Assembly (NCBI GenBank): GCA_039023545.1
Contig: JBCHKQ010000002.1
Location: forward strand, 602,259 to 666,258
Source of the DNA: Spirochaetia bacterium 38H-sp
GTDB taxonomy: Bacteria; Spirochaetota; Spirochaetia; Winmispirales; Winmispiraceae
Direction: 5' to 3'
DNA: 64,000 bases
Shown here: positions 1 to 8,221 of the stretch, piece by piece
Numbering within the stretch: position 1 is the first letter of the stretch
How the letters are laid out: each line of letters opens with the position of its first letter
Program-made: the position numbers and the translations under genes
The notes under the pieces: generated by a model
Seen by the model: only the letters and a program-made list of their open reading frames with translations
Databases searched by the model: none
Told to the model about the DNA's origin: nothing

Positions 1-459
1 ATAAGGTAATATTTTATTATCTTCTGTATTTACTATTATTTGAGAAAAATCCTATGTAATGAGATCGACCAGACTATTATCTTTTTTGTAATTTCTCCAT
101 TAAAAACTTGTTATGAAAAGAAATCAAAAAGGTCTATAATAAAGTTAAATATATCATCCTGTATAAATAATCTTTATAATGCAATACTCAGGAATGTTGA
201 TAATATATTCAATAATATATGGAACAACTATAGTTTCAGCATAACCAGTAGCTTATTTATGATTCTCATATTTTACAAATGCTTAAGAATATAGAACCCA
301 TACTTTATAGTAGAAATAGAGGAAGTACTCCGGTAGAAAACTACTAGAAGTAACCAACAGGGACATCTTCTCCACAGAACACATCTCAAGGCAGAAGGCA
401 ATACATCTAGCCCCTCTTCAATATTGACACGATAAAAAAATATATATAATTTTATATTG
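1..459. other. Left-edge gap with no convincing gene; promoter at its right end
   Basis: An 84-codon frame near 40-294 (+) has low-complexity Ile/Asn/Ser-rich content, no ribosome site and no recognisable motif, so I do not call it a gene. The only supported signal is the sigma-70-like promoter at 424-450 ahead of the hydrogenase operon. Confidence 0.5.
424..450 (+). promoter_or_regulatory. Sigma-70-like promoter of the hydrogenase operon
   Basis: A perfect -35 box TTGACA (424-429) is followed after 15 bases by a perfect -10 box TATAAT (445-450). The expected transcription start is about 457, next to the ATG at 460 of the first operon gene, which has no Shine-Dalgarno. The mRNA may be leaderless or nearly so. 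The spacer is short but within the tolerated range. Confidence 0.5.
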
Positions 460-714
460 ATGAATAAAGAACGAAATATCATAGTTTGTATGGGAAGTTC
501 CTGTCATTCTCGTGGAAATGCCTTTACGGTAAAGATGATCAGCACATGGCTAAAAGAACATGGATTGAATCAGAAGATAGAGGTAAAAGGTGAGCTCTGT
601 TCCGGAAGGTGTAAGGAAGGTCCTGTTGTACGGATAGGTTCCAGAATATATGAGCATGTCCAGCCGGAGGCGATTCCTGATATCCTCTCATTTGAATTCC
701 CAGAGGAGAAATGA
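460..714 (+). CDS. Thioredoxin-like [2Fe-2S] ferredoxin, hydrogenase-associated
   Basis: Small (84 aa) thioredoxin-fold ferredoxin of the NuoE/HydC type, expected to bind one [2Fe-2S] cluster and pass electrons to or from the adjoining hydrogenase. The cluster ligands are visible as a Cys-x4-Cys pair near residues 10-15 (CMGSSC) and a Cys-x3-Cys pair near 46-50 (CSGRC). I start at ATG 460; an in-frame TTG at 457 is possible. Neither has a Shine-Dalgarno, which fits the leaderless promoter just upstream. Its stop codon abuts the start of the sensory hydrogenase, so it is the first gene of a tight operon. A second paralogue lies at 3641-3907, so each hydrogenase has its own small ferredoxin. 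Confidence 0.85.
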   Translation: MNKERNIIVCMGSSCHSRGNAFTVKMISTWLKEHGLNQKIEVKGELCSGRCKEGPVVRIGSRIYEHVQPEAIPDILSFEFPEEK

Positions 715-2445
715 ATGACATTACATCGCCTCATCTATACAGTTACCTCTGACTGTTTTGATTGCTACAAATGTATCCGCGAATGTCCTGTAAAGGCCAT
801 ACGCATATCTGCTGGCCGTGCGGAGGTTATAGAAGAGTTGTGTATATACTGTGGCCACTGTGTGGAAGTTTGTCCTTCCGGCGCAAAGAGGGTGCGCTCC
901 GATATAGATAGGGCCAAAACGATTCTTTCTCTCCGATCAAGAGTAGTTCTTTCTCTAGCACCTAGTTTTACCGCGTTCTTCAGGGACATCTCCCCACAGA
1001 AACTCATTAACTCATGCAGAAAGCTAGGTTTCCATGCTGTGTCAGAAACAGCAGTGGGTGCAGATATCGTATCTGAGAAGACAAGAGAAATACTCGCAGA
1101 ACATGTGGAGCAAGAATCGGGACGTCTTCTCATCTCTTCGGCCTGTCCTGTGATCGTGGAATACATCTCGCGATATCGTCCGGACCTGCTTTCTTATGTT
1201 ATACCTGTGGGATCTCCCATGAGAGCACATGCCGAATATCTCAAATCAGTATTCGGATATGACACAGCAGTCGTATTTGCAGGCCCATGCATAGCAAAGA
1301 AGAAGGAGGCTGATCATTCTGGAGGGGTTGTAGATCTTGCTCTCACATTTTCCGAGCTTGGTGCTTGGATGGAGGAGGATGTGGTGGAGAACTATCCATC
1401 AAAGATCAATAGCAATGGAGTAAGTTTCTATCCCTCACGATCATCATATGGCTCCTTGTACCCGGTACAGGGAGGTGCCATTCGTAGCCTTGAGAGTATA
1501 GGAATTCCCGACTCGTGGGTCTGCGAGTCGTTTTCAGGAATCACACAGATTGCTCATGCTTTAGATGGTCTGGACATCAATTCTCTAAACATACCGCTTT
1601 TTCTAGAACTTCTAGCATGTGAGGGGGGATGCATCAACGGCCCAGCGTTTGGAAGCTGCAGAGGAAGCCTAGAGCGACATCTTAAGGTCCTGTCGTACGC
1701 AGAAGGGGCATCCAAGAAGCCGATAAAATACGCTCTTTCACTCGAGGTAAAGGCAGACGGCGATCCATACATTGAGCCTCCTATATCGGATGATGAGATA
1801 CGCGAAGCCCTCCGCTCAGTAGGCAAGTACACCATTGAAGACGAATTAAACTGTTCTGGCTGCGGTTATGATACGTGTCGCGCCTTTGCTGAGGCCATGG
1901 TGCGGAGAAGAGCAGAACGATCCATGTGTGTCTCCTACATGAGGAAGTTGGCACAGAAGAAGGCAAATGCACTCCTTAAGACTATGCCATCGGCCGCCGT
2001 GGTGGTAAATCAGGAGCTAAAAATTGTGGAATGCAATTCCAATTTTGCGCATCTCTGGGGAACCGAGATAGAGGGTATGTATGGGGTCAAGCCCGGTCTG
2101 GAAGGAGCAGATTTGAGAAAGATTGTCCCCTTTTGGAAGGCTTTTAAGCTCGTCCTAGATGAGCAGGGTCCTGAACTCGTGGAGGAAGATTTTAAAGTAG
2201 GAAAGCGGATTATTCATGGCAGTATCTTCGTTATCGAACGGGGGGCGGTTGCGGGAGGATTATTTCAGGATATCACGGTTCCATGGATACAACGTGACAG
2301 AATCATTCAACAAGCAAGAAAAGTCATGAGAGATCACCTCCGTACAGTCCAGAAGGTGGCTTATCTCCTAGGAGAAAACGCAGCAGAGATGGAAGCAACC
2401 TTGAGTTCCATAGTAGAATCCTTTGAGGGGGAGAATCATGGATGA
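715..2445 (+). CDS. Sensory [FeFe]-hydrogenase (HydS-like) with PAS domain
   Basis: 576-aa putative H2-sensing [FeFe]-hydrogenase. Domains in order: two [4Fe-4S] ferredoxin motifs (Cys 14/17/20/24 and 43/46/49/53), the H-cluster domain (about 75-330), a four-Cys iron-sulfur domain of the Fer4/PF04060 type (Cys 380, 383, 388, 405), and a PAS domain (about 418-530). The H-cluster loops are present as SSACP (141-145), GPCIAKKKE (from 190) and ACEGGC (301-306). The first Cys of the usual TSCCP loop, which relays protons in catalytic enzymes, is Ala143 here. From family knowledge this substitution and the C-terminal PAS mark the sensory group rather than a bulk H2 producer. No kinase domain is attached; output may pass to the overlapping PP2C gene. 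The start is set by GAGGAG 6 bases upstream, directly after the previous stop. Confidence 0.9.
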   Translation: MTLHRLIYTVTSDCFDCYKCIRECPVKAIRISAGRAEVIEELCIYCGHCVEVCPSGAKRVRSDIDRAKTILSLRSRVVLSLAPSFTAFFRDISPQKLINSCRKLGFHAVSETAVGADIVSEKTREILAEHVEQESGRLLISSACPVIVEYISRYRPDLLSYVIPVGSPMRAHAEYLKSVFGYDTAVVFAGPCIAKKKEADHSGGVVDLALTFSELGAWMEEDVVENYPSKINSNGVSFYPSRSSYGSLYPVQGGAIRSLESIGIPDSWVCESFSGITQIAHALDGLDINSLNIPLFLELLACEGGCINGPAFGSCRGSLERHLKVLSYAEGASKKPIKYALSLEVKADGDPYIEPPISDDEIREALRSVGKYTIEDELNCSGCGYDTCRAFAEAMVRRRAERSMCVSYMRKLAQKKANALLKTMPSAAVVVNQELKIVECNSNFAHLWGTEIEGMYGVKPGLEGADLRKIVPFWKAFKLVLDEQGPELVEEDFKVGKRIIHGSIFVIERGAVAGGLFQDITVPWIQRDRIIQQARKVMRDHLRTVQKVAYLLGENAAEMEATLSSIVESFEGENHG

Positions 2446-3628
2446 CATCTTTGTCGAAGTGGGTTCGTTCCAGATACCCAAGTATGCTGAACATGCAGAG
2501 GGAGATGTCTTCTTCTCAAAGAAAGATCTCAACGGTAAGCGTATTGTCTCCGTACTTTCAGATGGTCTGGGTTCTGGGATCAAGGCGTCTGTCTTAGCCA
2601 CTCTCACAGCTACTATCGGAGCGGGGTGCATTGCACACAAGCTCTCCCTAGAAAGAACAGGATGGCTTCTCATGCGAACTCTTCCTGTATGTTCTAAACG
2701 CAAAATAAGTTATGCAACATTTACCATCGTGGACATAGACTCGGACTACAGAGTCTCCTGTCTGGAATACGACAATCCCCCCTATCTCCTTTGGAGAGGA
2801 GATCGTCTCATTGAAACAACTCGAAAGAAGAGGATCATTCGAAGACATGGGAAAGGACATCCTCCTTTAATGGAAGTAACTCTCTCTTCTTTCCAAGCTA
2901 TCCTCAATGACAGACTCATATTCTTCTCTGATGGTGTGACCCAATGCGGTATGGGAAGTCGTCAATTCCCCCTGGGATGGGGATTGGATGGCGTGATCAA
3001 CTACGTGAGAAGCCTCATCTCCGCCACACCCAATATATCGGCGCGGGATCTTGCCCGATTGGTGGTGCAGCGGGCCATGCTGATAGACGATAACAAGGCC
3101 AAAGATGATATCACCTGTGGGGTCATCTATTTCAGAAATGCACGACGGCTACTCGTGATGACCGGCCCTCCACTCCGGAAGGATCGCGATAGAGACCTAG
3201 CCATACTATTCAGAGATTTTAAAGGCAAACGTATTATCTCTGGGGGAACCACTGCCACCATCATTGCCCGGGAATTGAACAAGCAGCTTTCTGTTAGCCT
3301 CGACTGTATCGACTCGTCATTGCCTCCACCAGGGGAGATGGAGGGAGCTGACCTAGTAACCGAGGGAATCCTCACACTTGGAAAGGTAGCGGACTATCTC
3401 GAGAGAAACGAAGTGTTGGAATACCTTCCTCGTAATCCAGCTACAGACATCCTACGCCTCATGCTCAATTCCGACGTTATCGAATTTGTGGTCGGTACAA
3501 GGATAAACGAGGCTCATCAGGATCCTTCTATGCCAGTGGAGCTGGAGATCCGTAGGAATGTAGTGAGAAAAATCGCTGGGCTTTTGGAACAGCGATACTT
3601 GAAGAAAACCAGTATAAGATTCATCTAA
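2438..3628 (+). CDS. SpoIIE/PP2C-type serine phosphatase
   Basis: 396-aa soluble phosphatase of the SpoIIE/RsbU family. Metal-binding aspartates are visible in LSDGLGSG (about residues 41-48), in FSDGVTQ (about 165) and in the closing KDDITCGVIYF segment (about 225). A C-terminal domain of about 160 aa (from about 240, with an RIISGGTTATI stretch) is not one I can name. It overlaps the sensory hydrogenase by 8 bases (ATGGATGA) and has a strong GAGGGGGA ribosome site, so the two are probably translationally coupled. The likely role is to turn the hydrogenase's PAS state into dephosphorylation of an unknown partner. The same combination of PAS hydrogenase and PP2C phosphatase occurs, as I recall, in hfs-type hydrogenase clusters of anaerobes. 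No anti-sigma or antagonist partner gene is in the operon. Confidence 0.85.
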   Translation: MDDIFVEVGSFQIPKYAEHAEGDVFFSKKDLNGKRIVSVLSDGLGSGIKASVLATLTATIGAGCIAHKLSLERTGWLLMRTLPVCSKRKISYATFTIVDIDSDYRVSCLEYDNPPYLLWRGDRLIETTRKKRIIRRHGKGHPPLMEVTLSSFQAILNDRLIFFSDGVTQCGMGSRQFPLGWGLDGVINYVRSLISATPNISARDLARLVVQRAMLIDDNKAKDDITCGVIYFRNARRLLVMTGPPLRKDRDRDLAILFRDFKGKRIISGGTTATIIARELNKQLSVSLDCIDSSLPPPGEMEGADLVTEGILTLGKVADYLERNEVLEYLPRNPATDILRLMLNSDVIEFVVGTRINEAHQDPSMPVELEIRRNVVRKIAGLLEQRYLKKTSIRFI

Positions 3629-3640
3629 GGGAGTTATTTA

Positions 3641-3907
3641 ATGAGAAAAATTAGAATCACAGTATGTGTAGGTACTGCATGCTACGTCATGGGAGGAGCA
3701 GACATACTGGCACTCCGGGACGATCTTCCACAGGAATGGGATAAGCATCTGGAATGGGAGGGCTCACCCTGCCTAAACCACTGCAGAGAGATGGGAACAG
3801 AGAGGGCACCCTTTGTCCTTGTCGATGGGAACCTATTAGAAGGGGCAACTCCAGAACGCCTTAAGGACAAAATAGCACATCTCATTGCAGGAGTGTCCGA
3901 TGCCTAG
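3641..3907 (+). CDS. Second thioredoxin-like [2Fe-2S] ferredoxin of the hydrogenase operon
   Basis: 88-aa paralogue of the operon's first gene, with the same NuoE-like ligand pattern: CVGTAC near residues 8-13 and CLNHC near 43-47. It should hold one [2Fe-2S] cluster and serve the downstream catalytic hydrogenase. GGGAG lies 8 bases before the ATG, and the end overlaps the next gene by 8 bases (ATGCCTAG), which implies coupled translation and a fixed ratio to the hydrogenase. Confidence 0.85.
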   Translation: MRKIRITVCVGTACYVMGGADILALRDDLPQEWDKHLEWEGSPCLNHCREMGTERAPFVLVDGNLLEGATPERLKDKIAHLIAGVSDA

Positions 3908-5483
3908 AGAAGATAACCGAACAAAGATCAGAAGGGATCTTCTTGTGAGAATAGCTCGACTTCTCACTAATGGGACCATAGAAGAAGAGATAGATGCCAT
4001 TCCATTTGATATGACAAATGAGGGATGGGAACAGGTTAGATGTTGCATACAACATGATCGGGCACTCCTCCGACTAAGGCTACTGGCTCTCATGGGCTTT
4101 GAGGTGGAAGGCAAGGAGGATGTAGTACGACCGCTCGGATATTACGCACATATCCTCATGGAACATGTGTCTAACATGGTGAGCAGAGAGCACGTCTTCT
4201 CCCAAGTGAAAGAACCAGAAGCAAAGACTGAGATAGAAAGCAGCCACAGCTCTGTCTCGCTGGAGAGGGAGGCAAATGTGGCAGTTGACCTTACTGCTCC
4301 ATTAAAACTGAACGATAGATTCCCCCTCCATATGATTACCGAAGCCTGCAACGCCTGTGAGGGAGCCCGATTCATGGTGACGGAGGCATGTCAGGGGTGT
4401 GTAGCTCGTCCATGTAAGACAGGATGTCCCAAGGATGCAACCTCTATCGTTAGAGGACGGGCTTATATTGATTACGAAAAATGCATCAACTGTGGCCTCT
4501 GTGCAAGGGTATGCCCTTTTCACGCCATCGTGAGAATACCAGTACCATGCGAAGAAGTGTGCCCTGTAGGTGCGATCAAAAAGGGAAAAGACGGGGTGGC
4601 TCGCATTGACCATAGGACATGCATTCTCTGCGGTAAGTGTCTCAAAAACTGTCCCTTTGGTGCACCACAGGAACAGTCAGATCTCTTCAGCGTTGTGACT
4701 GCTCTTCGCATGAAAAGGAAAGTAATAGCAATGCTGGCTCCTGCAGCAATGGCCCAGTTTCCCACTTCGCCTGGACGACTTCCCTCTGCCCTTCGTAGAA
4801 TAGGGTTCGATGAGGTAGTGGAGGTGGCTGCTGCTGCCGATCGTGTGGCAAAAGAAGAAGCTCAGGAAATAGTAGAGCGATTATCTACTGGAGAGGCTTT
4901 CGTAGCCACCTCGTGCTGTCCATCTTGGGTTCGTGCAGCCTCTAGACTGGATGGGATCGCTGATCATGTCTCTCACACCCCGAGCCCAATGGTGATGGGT
5001 GCCCGACTTGTAAAGGAGGAGAATCCCAACGCCTTTGTGGTTTTCATTGGTCCCTGTCTTGCCAAGAAACAAGAGGGAAAGGAGGAAGAGGCAGTAGATG
5101 CGGTCATTACTATAGAAGAGCTTGGGGCACTCCTAGTCGCCATGGAAATAGAGGTAGGAGAAGAGGAAGAGCTTCCACTGGAGGAGACAATATCATCCTA
5201 TGGAAGAGGATTCGGTGCTTCCTCAGGGGTTAGCTACGCGGTGCTCCATGCCATTGATGAGTTGGAGTCCGAGATAAAGATAGAACATAGGGTAATTGAC
5301 GGACTATCCTCTGACTCTCTTAAGGAGATCGCTCGATGGAGTATTGATTCACCGGAAAGTACGCTTGTTGAGGTTATGGCGTGTGAAGGCGGGTGTGTCG
5401 GGGGGCCCTGTGCCATCGCTCATCCCAAAACATCTAAAAAACTGCTCATGAAATATGCAGGTGAAGTCAATAAACAGGTATAA
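3900..5483 (+). CDS. [FeFe]-hydrogenase, group-B-like catalytic subunit
   Basis: 527-aa hydrogenase, probably cytoplasmic and reducing protons with ferredoxin-level electrons. The N-terminal 130 residues have no recognised motif. A Cys-rich segment (about 148-175, with ACNACEG and CQGCVARPC) precedes two [4Fe-4S] motifs (CINCGLCARVCP, CILCGKCLKNCP). The H-cluster domain carries all three canonical loops: TSCCPSW, GPCLAKKQE and MACEGGCVGGPC. Unlike the sensory paralogue, it keeps the proton-relay Cys. The arrangement resembles the monomeric group B [FeFe]-hydrogenases. The ATG at 3900 is chosen over an upstream in-frame TTG because GCAGGAG sits 6 bases before it. None of the maturation genes hydE, hydF or hydG is in the window. 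Confidence 0.88.
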   Translation: MPREDNRTKIRRDLLVRIARLLTNGTIEEEIDAIPFDMTNEGWEQVRCCIQHDRALLRLRLLALMGFEVEGKEDVVRPLGYYAHILMEHVSNMVSREHVFSQVKEPEAKTEIESSHSSVSLEREANVAVDLTAPLKLNDRFPLHMITEACNACEGARFMVTEACQGCVARPCKTGCPKDATSIVRGRAYIDYEKCINCGLCARVCPFHAIVRIPVPCEEVCPVGAIKKGKDGVARIDHRTCILCGKCLKNCPFGAPQEQSDLFSVVTALRMKRKVIAMLAPAAMAQFPTSPGRLPSALRRIGFDEVVEVAAAADRVAKEEAQEIVERLSTGEAFVATSCCPSWVRAASRLDGIADHVSHTPSPMVMGARLVKEENPNAFVVFIGPCLAKKQEGKEEEAVDAVITIEELGALLVAMEIEVGEEEELPLEETISSYGRGFGASSGVSYAVLHAIDELESEIKIEHRVIDGLSSDSLKEIARWSIDSPESTLVEVMACEGGCVGGPCAIAHPKTSKKLLMKYAGEVNKQV

Positions 5484-5573
5484 AGTCTTTTATTTTTTGA
5501 GGAAGCGGTAACCGGGATAGAATGCTCCTACTGTATCCATTTCTTAACTAGTAGTTCTCTAACATCACAGGTA

Positions 5574-5598
5574 GGGGAGGACGGATTCTTTCCTCCCC
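5574..5598 (+). terminator. Hairpin, probable terminator of hydrogenase operon
   Basis: GGGGAGG (5574-5580) and CCTCCCC (5592-5598) form a 7-bp GC stem with an 11-base loop, followed by TTTATG. The T-tract is short, so intrinsic termination is plausible but not strong. Confidence 0.45.
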
Positions 5599-5894
5599 TT
5601 TATGTATCTGTATCCCGAGATAAAGAACTCCAATCTTAAAACACAGGGATACTACACATAATCGTGGATAAGTAAGATGCTTAGCAAATAGATGTTGATA
5701 TTCTTTGTATATTTCTACCACTTGGATGACACGATGATGAGAAACTATAATCAATCCACTATCCTGTCCCATAATTATGGGCATTCCAGGATACCCCATC
5801 AGCTCTATGATATATGGTATTGGAATTCCATACAGGATATTGATTGTATACTGTTCTATCCTTTCCTTGTTCTGTTTTTTACGTTTTTAAAGCC

Positions 5895-5915
5895 GGCAGA
5901 GGCTATGCCTCTGCC
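5895..5915 (-). terminator. Hairpin, probable terminator of chitinase gene
   Basis: A perfect 9-bp stem (GGCAGAGGC / GCCTCTGCC) with a 3-base loop lies 12 bases beyond the chitinase stop. On the minus strand it is followed by an interrupted T/A run. It lacks the CGTTCGGT end of the dispersed hairpin family found elsewhere in the window. Confidence 0.5.
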
Positions 5916-5926
5916 AGACCAGAAAA

Positions 5927-7867
5927 TTACAATTTCTGCCATAAAGCAGGAGTTGTTGCAGGCTCCCAGCCTGTTAAAGCTGTATGAGACTGTAGGCACT
6001 TATACTGTGCACCCTGGTAGGAAACAACATCACCAGTAACATAAGCAGTACCAGCCTGCCATTCTGCTACACTGCCTGTTGCAGTAGGTGTGGGTGTTAC
6101 AGTAGCCGTAGGTGTAGGTGTCACTGTAGGCGTAGGCGTTACTGTAGCAGCAGGTGTCGGACTTGGAGTCGCTGTAGGTGTTGCTGTAGGTGTGGGCGTT
6201 GGTGTGGGAGTAGAACCGTCTGCAGGACCAAGATCTTTCCATACTCCCCATTCTCCTCCACTTCCGGGCTTATCACCTTGTGTCCACCACTTTGCTTCCC
6301 AGTTGTGACCATTGTAGTATACTCTATCTCCTCCGTTATACACGGCAGAAGCATCCCATGCAGGATATACACTTCCCGTAGGTGTAGGTGTCACTGTAGG
6401 CGTAGGCGTTACTGTAGCAGTAGGTGTCGGGCTAGGAGTTGCTGTCGGTGTTGCACTTGGCGTAGGACTTGTTGTCATTGTTGGAGTAGGTATTGGAGTA
6501 GGTACACTCCCTCCGCCAAAAATATTATATATTGCCTTGGTAAGCTCTGCTCCCTTTTCTGTTGCCGTGTTGGGATAATCTCCTGTTATGTCCCAAATTA
6601 TAAAACCACCGTAACCATTTTGCTTAACATAATTGGCTTTTATAGTAATACTCTCAAGGTCCTCGTATGTCCACATTATACCCTTTGCAGCATTATATAA
6701 CCATGGCACCTTGGCATCATTATCCCAATACCTCACAAAACCATCGGCACCGGCAGCCCAAGCTCTTGCCTGATAATACGGAGCAGTATTTCCATCCCAA
6801 GCGCCGGTATCAGCAGCACCCTGAGCATTAGCAAAAAGTCCGTTTATACCAGTATTGGCATCAATACCCTTCCATCCTCTAGAATAGTACGGGATTCCCA
6901 TATTGAGCTTGGAAGCAGGAACACCATAAGTCGTCTTAAAGTAATTGAGAGCCCAATCGGAATTATAAGTTGTTCTCTGATTAACAGGAGTTGTTGCAGA
7001 AGGATCATTGGGACTAGGATAAAGAGGAGACTGATGGTTTGTTACTTTTTCCCAACCACCATGATAGTCATAAGTCATAAGACTGACAAAATCCAGATAT
7101 TGATGATACTTATTGGGCTCAGTAAGATCTATCTTGTCCTTACCAGCACCTACAGCAACACTCAAAATATAGTGCTTACCATCCTGCTGCCCTGCAGCAT
7201 CAAGAGCAGTCCTGAGATCCTTGAGAAGAAGAGTAAAGTTAACCTTATCCTCCTCGGGAGTACCATAAACAACATTCCCCTGATCTCCGGGAGGACTGTT
7301 GGAAGGAGCACGTGCCACACCCGGCCATTCCCAGTCAATATCTATGCCATCGTAACCATAAGTTCTCAAAAACTCCACACAACTCTGAGCAAAACTCTGC
7401 CTACCCTCCGGAGTATAAGCCATCTCAGAGAAATATCCACTTCTTGACCAGCCACCTACAGAGAAGAGAAGCTTTGCATTAGGATTGCGCAAATCTCTCT
7501 GATATTTGAGCTCCCTAATATTTCCCTTTCGCTCGGTCTGATCCCAAGTACCATAAGCCTTCTCAAGACTTGCCCAAGAATCAATTATACCAAGCTGAAA
7601 ATTGGTATGACTCACCTTTTTTATCTCAAGAAAGGAATACTGAAGATGAGTTATGTACTCAAAAGGCACATGCTCAGGATAATAATAGTTATGCCCCGCA
7701 TATATTCCCCACTCAGGGAAATATACAACGATATTATAGGGCAAACTCTGAGAAGCAGCCCGTGAGGACAACTCAGCCACATCCCCGGCAGAAGGAGCAA
7801 AAGGGCCCAGACAACCGGTCAGCAGCAGCAAAAAAACAGCTGCCAATAAAAATAAAGCTCTTTTCAT
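5927..7867 (-). CDS. Lipoprotein chitinase, GH18 with two CBM5/12 chitin-binding modules
   Basis: 646-aa secreted endochitinase. The N-terminus is a type II signal with lipobox LLTGC (Cys 19), so it is probably tethered to a membrane surface. The GH18 barrel spans about 43-430 and contains the catalytic DGIDIDWE motif (Glu180 the acid), the SVGGW strand (about 136-140) and a terminal WDITGDYP. Two short aromatic-rich chitin-binding modules of CBM5/12 type follow, one before and one after a Pro/Thr linker, with another linker after the catalytic domain. ATG 7867 is chosen over an upstream frame start because GGAGG precedes it and the lipobox follows. A near-perfect promoter lies at 7895-7924. 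The chitobiose-processing genes are not adjacent. Confidence 0.93.
   Translation of the reverse strand: MKRALFLLAAVFLLLLTGCLGPFAPSAGDVAELSSRAASQSLPYNIVVYFPEWGIYAGHNYYYPEHVPFEYITHLQYSFLEIKKVSHTNFQLGIIDSWASLEKAYGTWDQTERKGNIRELKYQRDLRNPNAKLLFSVGGWSRSGYFSEMAYTPEGRQSFAQSCVEFLRTYGYDGIDIDWEWPGVARAPSNSPPGDQGNVVYGTPEEDKVNFTLLLKDLRTALDAAGQQDGKHYILSVAVGAGKDKIDLTEPNKYHQYLDFVSLMTYDYHGGWEKVTNHQSPLYPSPNDPSATTPVNQRTTYNSDWALNYFKTTYGVPASKLNMGIPYYSRGWKGIDANTGINGLFANAQGAADTGAWDGNTAPYYQARAWAAGADGFVRYWDNDAKVPWLYNAAKGIMWTYEDLESITIKANYVKQNGYGGFIIWDITGDYPNTATEKGAELTKAIYNIFGGGSVPTPIPTPTMTTSPTPSATPTATPSPTPTATVTPTPTVTPTPTGSVYPAWDASAVYNGGDRVYYNGHNWEAKWWTQGDKPGSGGEWGVWKDLGPADGSTPTPTPTPTATPTATPSPTPAATVTPTPTVTPTPTATVTPTPTATGSVAEWQAGTAYVTGDVVSYQGAQYKCLQSHTALTGWEPATTPALWQKL
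6072..6216 (-). repeat. Pro/Thr-rich linker-coding repeat between the chitin-binding modules
   Basis: This is coding DNA made of imperfect 6-base units giving Pro-Thr-Pro-Thr/Ala-Thr-Pro runs. A similar tract at about 6378-6500 links the catalytic domain to the first module, and the two share stretches that look like recent duplication. The products are flexible linkers, probably glycosylated or extended. Confidence 0.8.
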
Positions 7868-7894
7868 AAAACCCTCCGTAAAAGTATCTGAATT

Positions 7895-7924
7895 ATTATA
7901 CCATGGGTTCGTAAAAATTGTCAA
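7895..7924 (-). promoter_or_regulatory. Sigma-70 promoter of the chitinase gene
   Basis: On the minus strand, TTGACA (7919-7924) and TATAAT (7895-7900) are both perfect matches, separated by 18 bases. The predicted start leaves a leader of about 20 bases containing the GGAGG ribosome site. No operator palindrome is evident. Confidence 0.7.
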
Positions 7925-8029
7925 AAAAATTTATTATCTCCAATAAATCTATTTATAAAATATAAATACTAGTAGTTTAATTAGTTTAAAAAAATAAACA
8001 AATAGAGCAAAATAATATAATCAATAAAA

Positions 8030-8098
8030 ACCGAACGGATTGCCCGCATAAAATAAAGCATCAAGATAACTAAAATGCGGGCAATCCTGCCTGCGGCT
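8030..8098 (-). repeat. Dispersed hairpin repeat, copy 1 (long form)
   Basis: Starts with ACCGAAC on +, has a perfect 13-bp stem (8037-8049 with 8075-8087) around a 25-base loop, and ends with CTGCCTGCGGCT. Read on minus, the CGTTCGGTTTTTA end gives a T-run, so it can terminate the FGGY kinase mRNA. Confidence 0.8.
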
Positions 8099-8221
8099 TA
8101 AATAAAACAATACGGGAAAAACATGTAACCATAATCTCTCAAAAAAGATTATCAGAGAAAAACAATAAGAAGAAAAACTATCCTAAAATACACACAAAAA
8201 ATACAAGAACAACCTTTACAA

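Larger units (their letters stand above)
5484..5926. other. Intergenic gap between hydrogenase operon and chitinase
   Basis: This 443-base gap holds two hairpins described separately (5574-5598 and 5895-5915). Overlapping frames (for example 5692-6039 on +) run antisense into the chitinase and show no motif or ribosome site. I see no other gene. Confidence 0.5.
7868..8221. other. Intergenic gap between chitinase and FGGY kinase
   Basis: The 354-base gap holds the chitinase promoter (7895-7924) and hairpin repeat copy 1 (8030-8098). The rest (7925-8029 and 8099-8221) is AT-rich with no gene I can support. Confidence 0.6.

Noticed and set aside
40..294. 84-codon frame at the left edge
   Set aside because: Low-complexity composition, no ribosome site and no motif; the promoter at 424 lies after it.
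5895..5915. Chitinase terminator as a nineteenth hairpin family copy
   Set aside because: The stem resembles copy 7, but neither conserved end (TGCC-NNA-GGCAG or CGTTCGGT) is present.
5692..6039. 115-codon plus-strand frame overlapping the chitinase end
   Set aside because: Antisense to the chitinase C-terminus, without a ribosome site or recognisable motif.
6090..6308. Gly/Val-rich plus-strand frame
   Set aside because: By-product of the chitinase Pro/Thr linker repeats read on the other strand.
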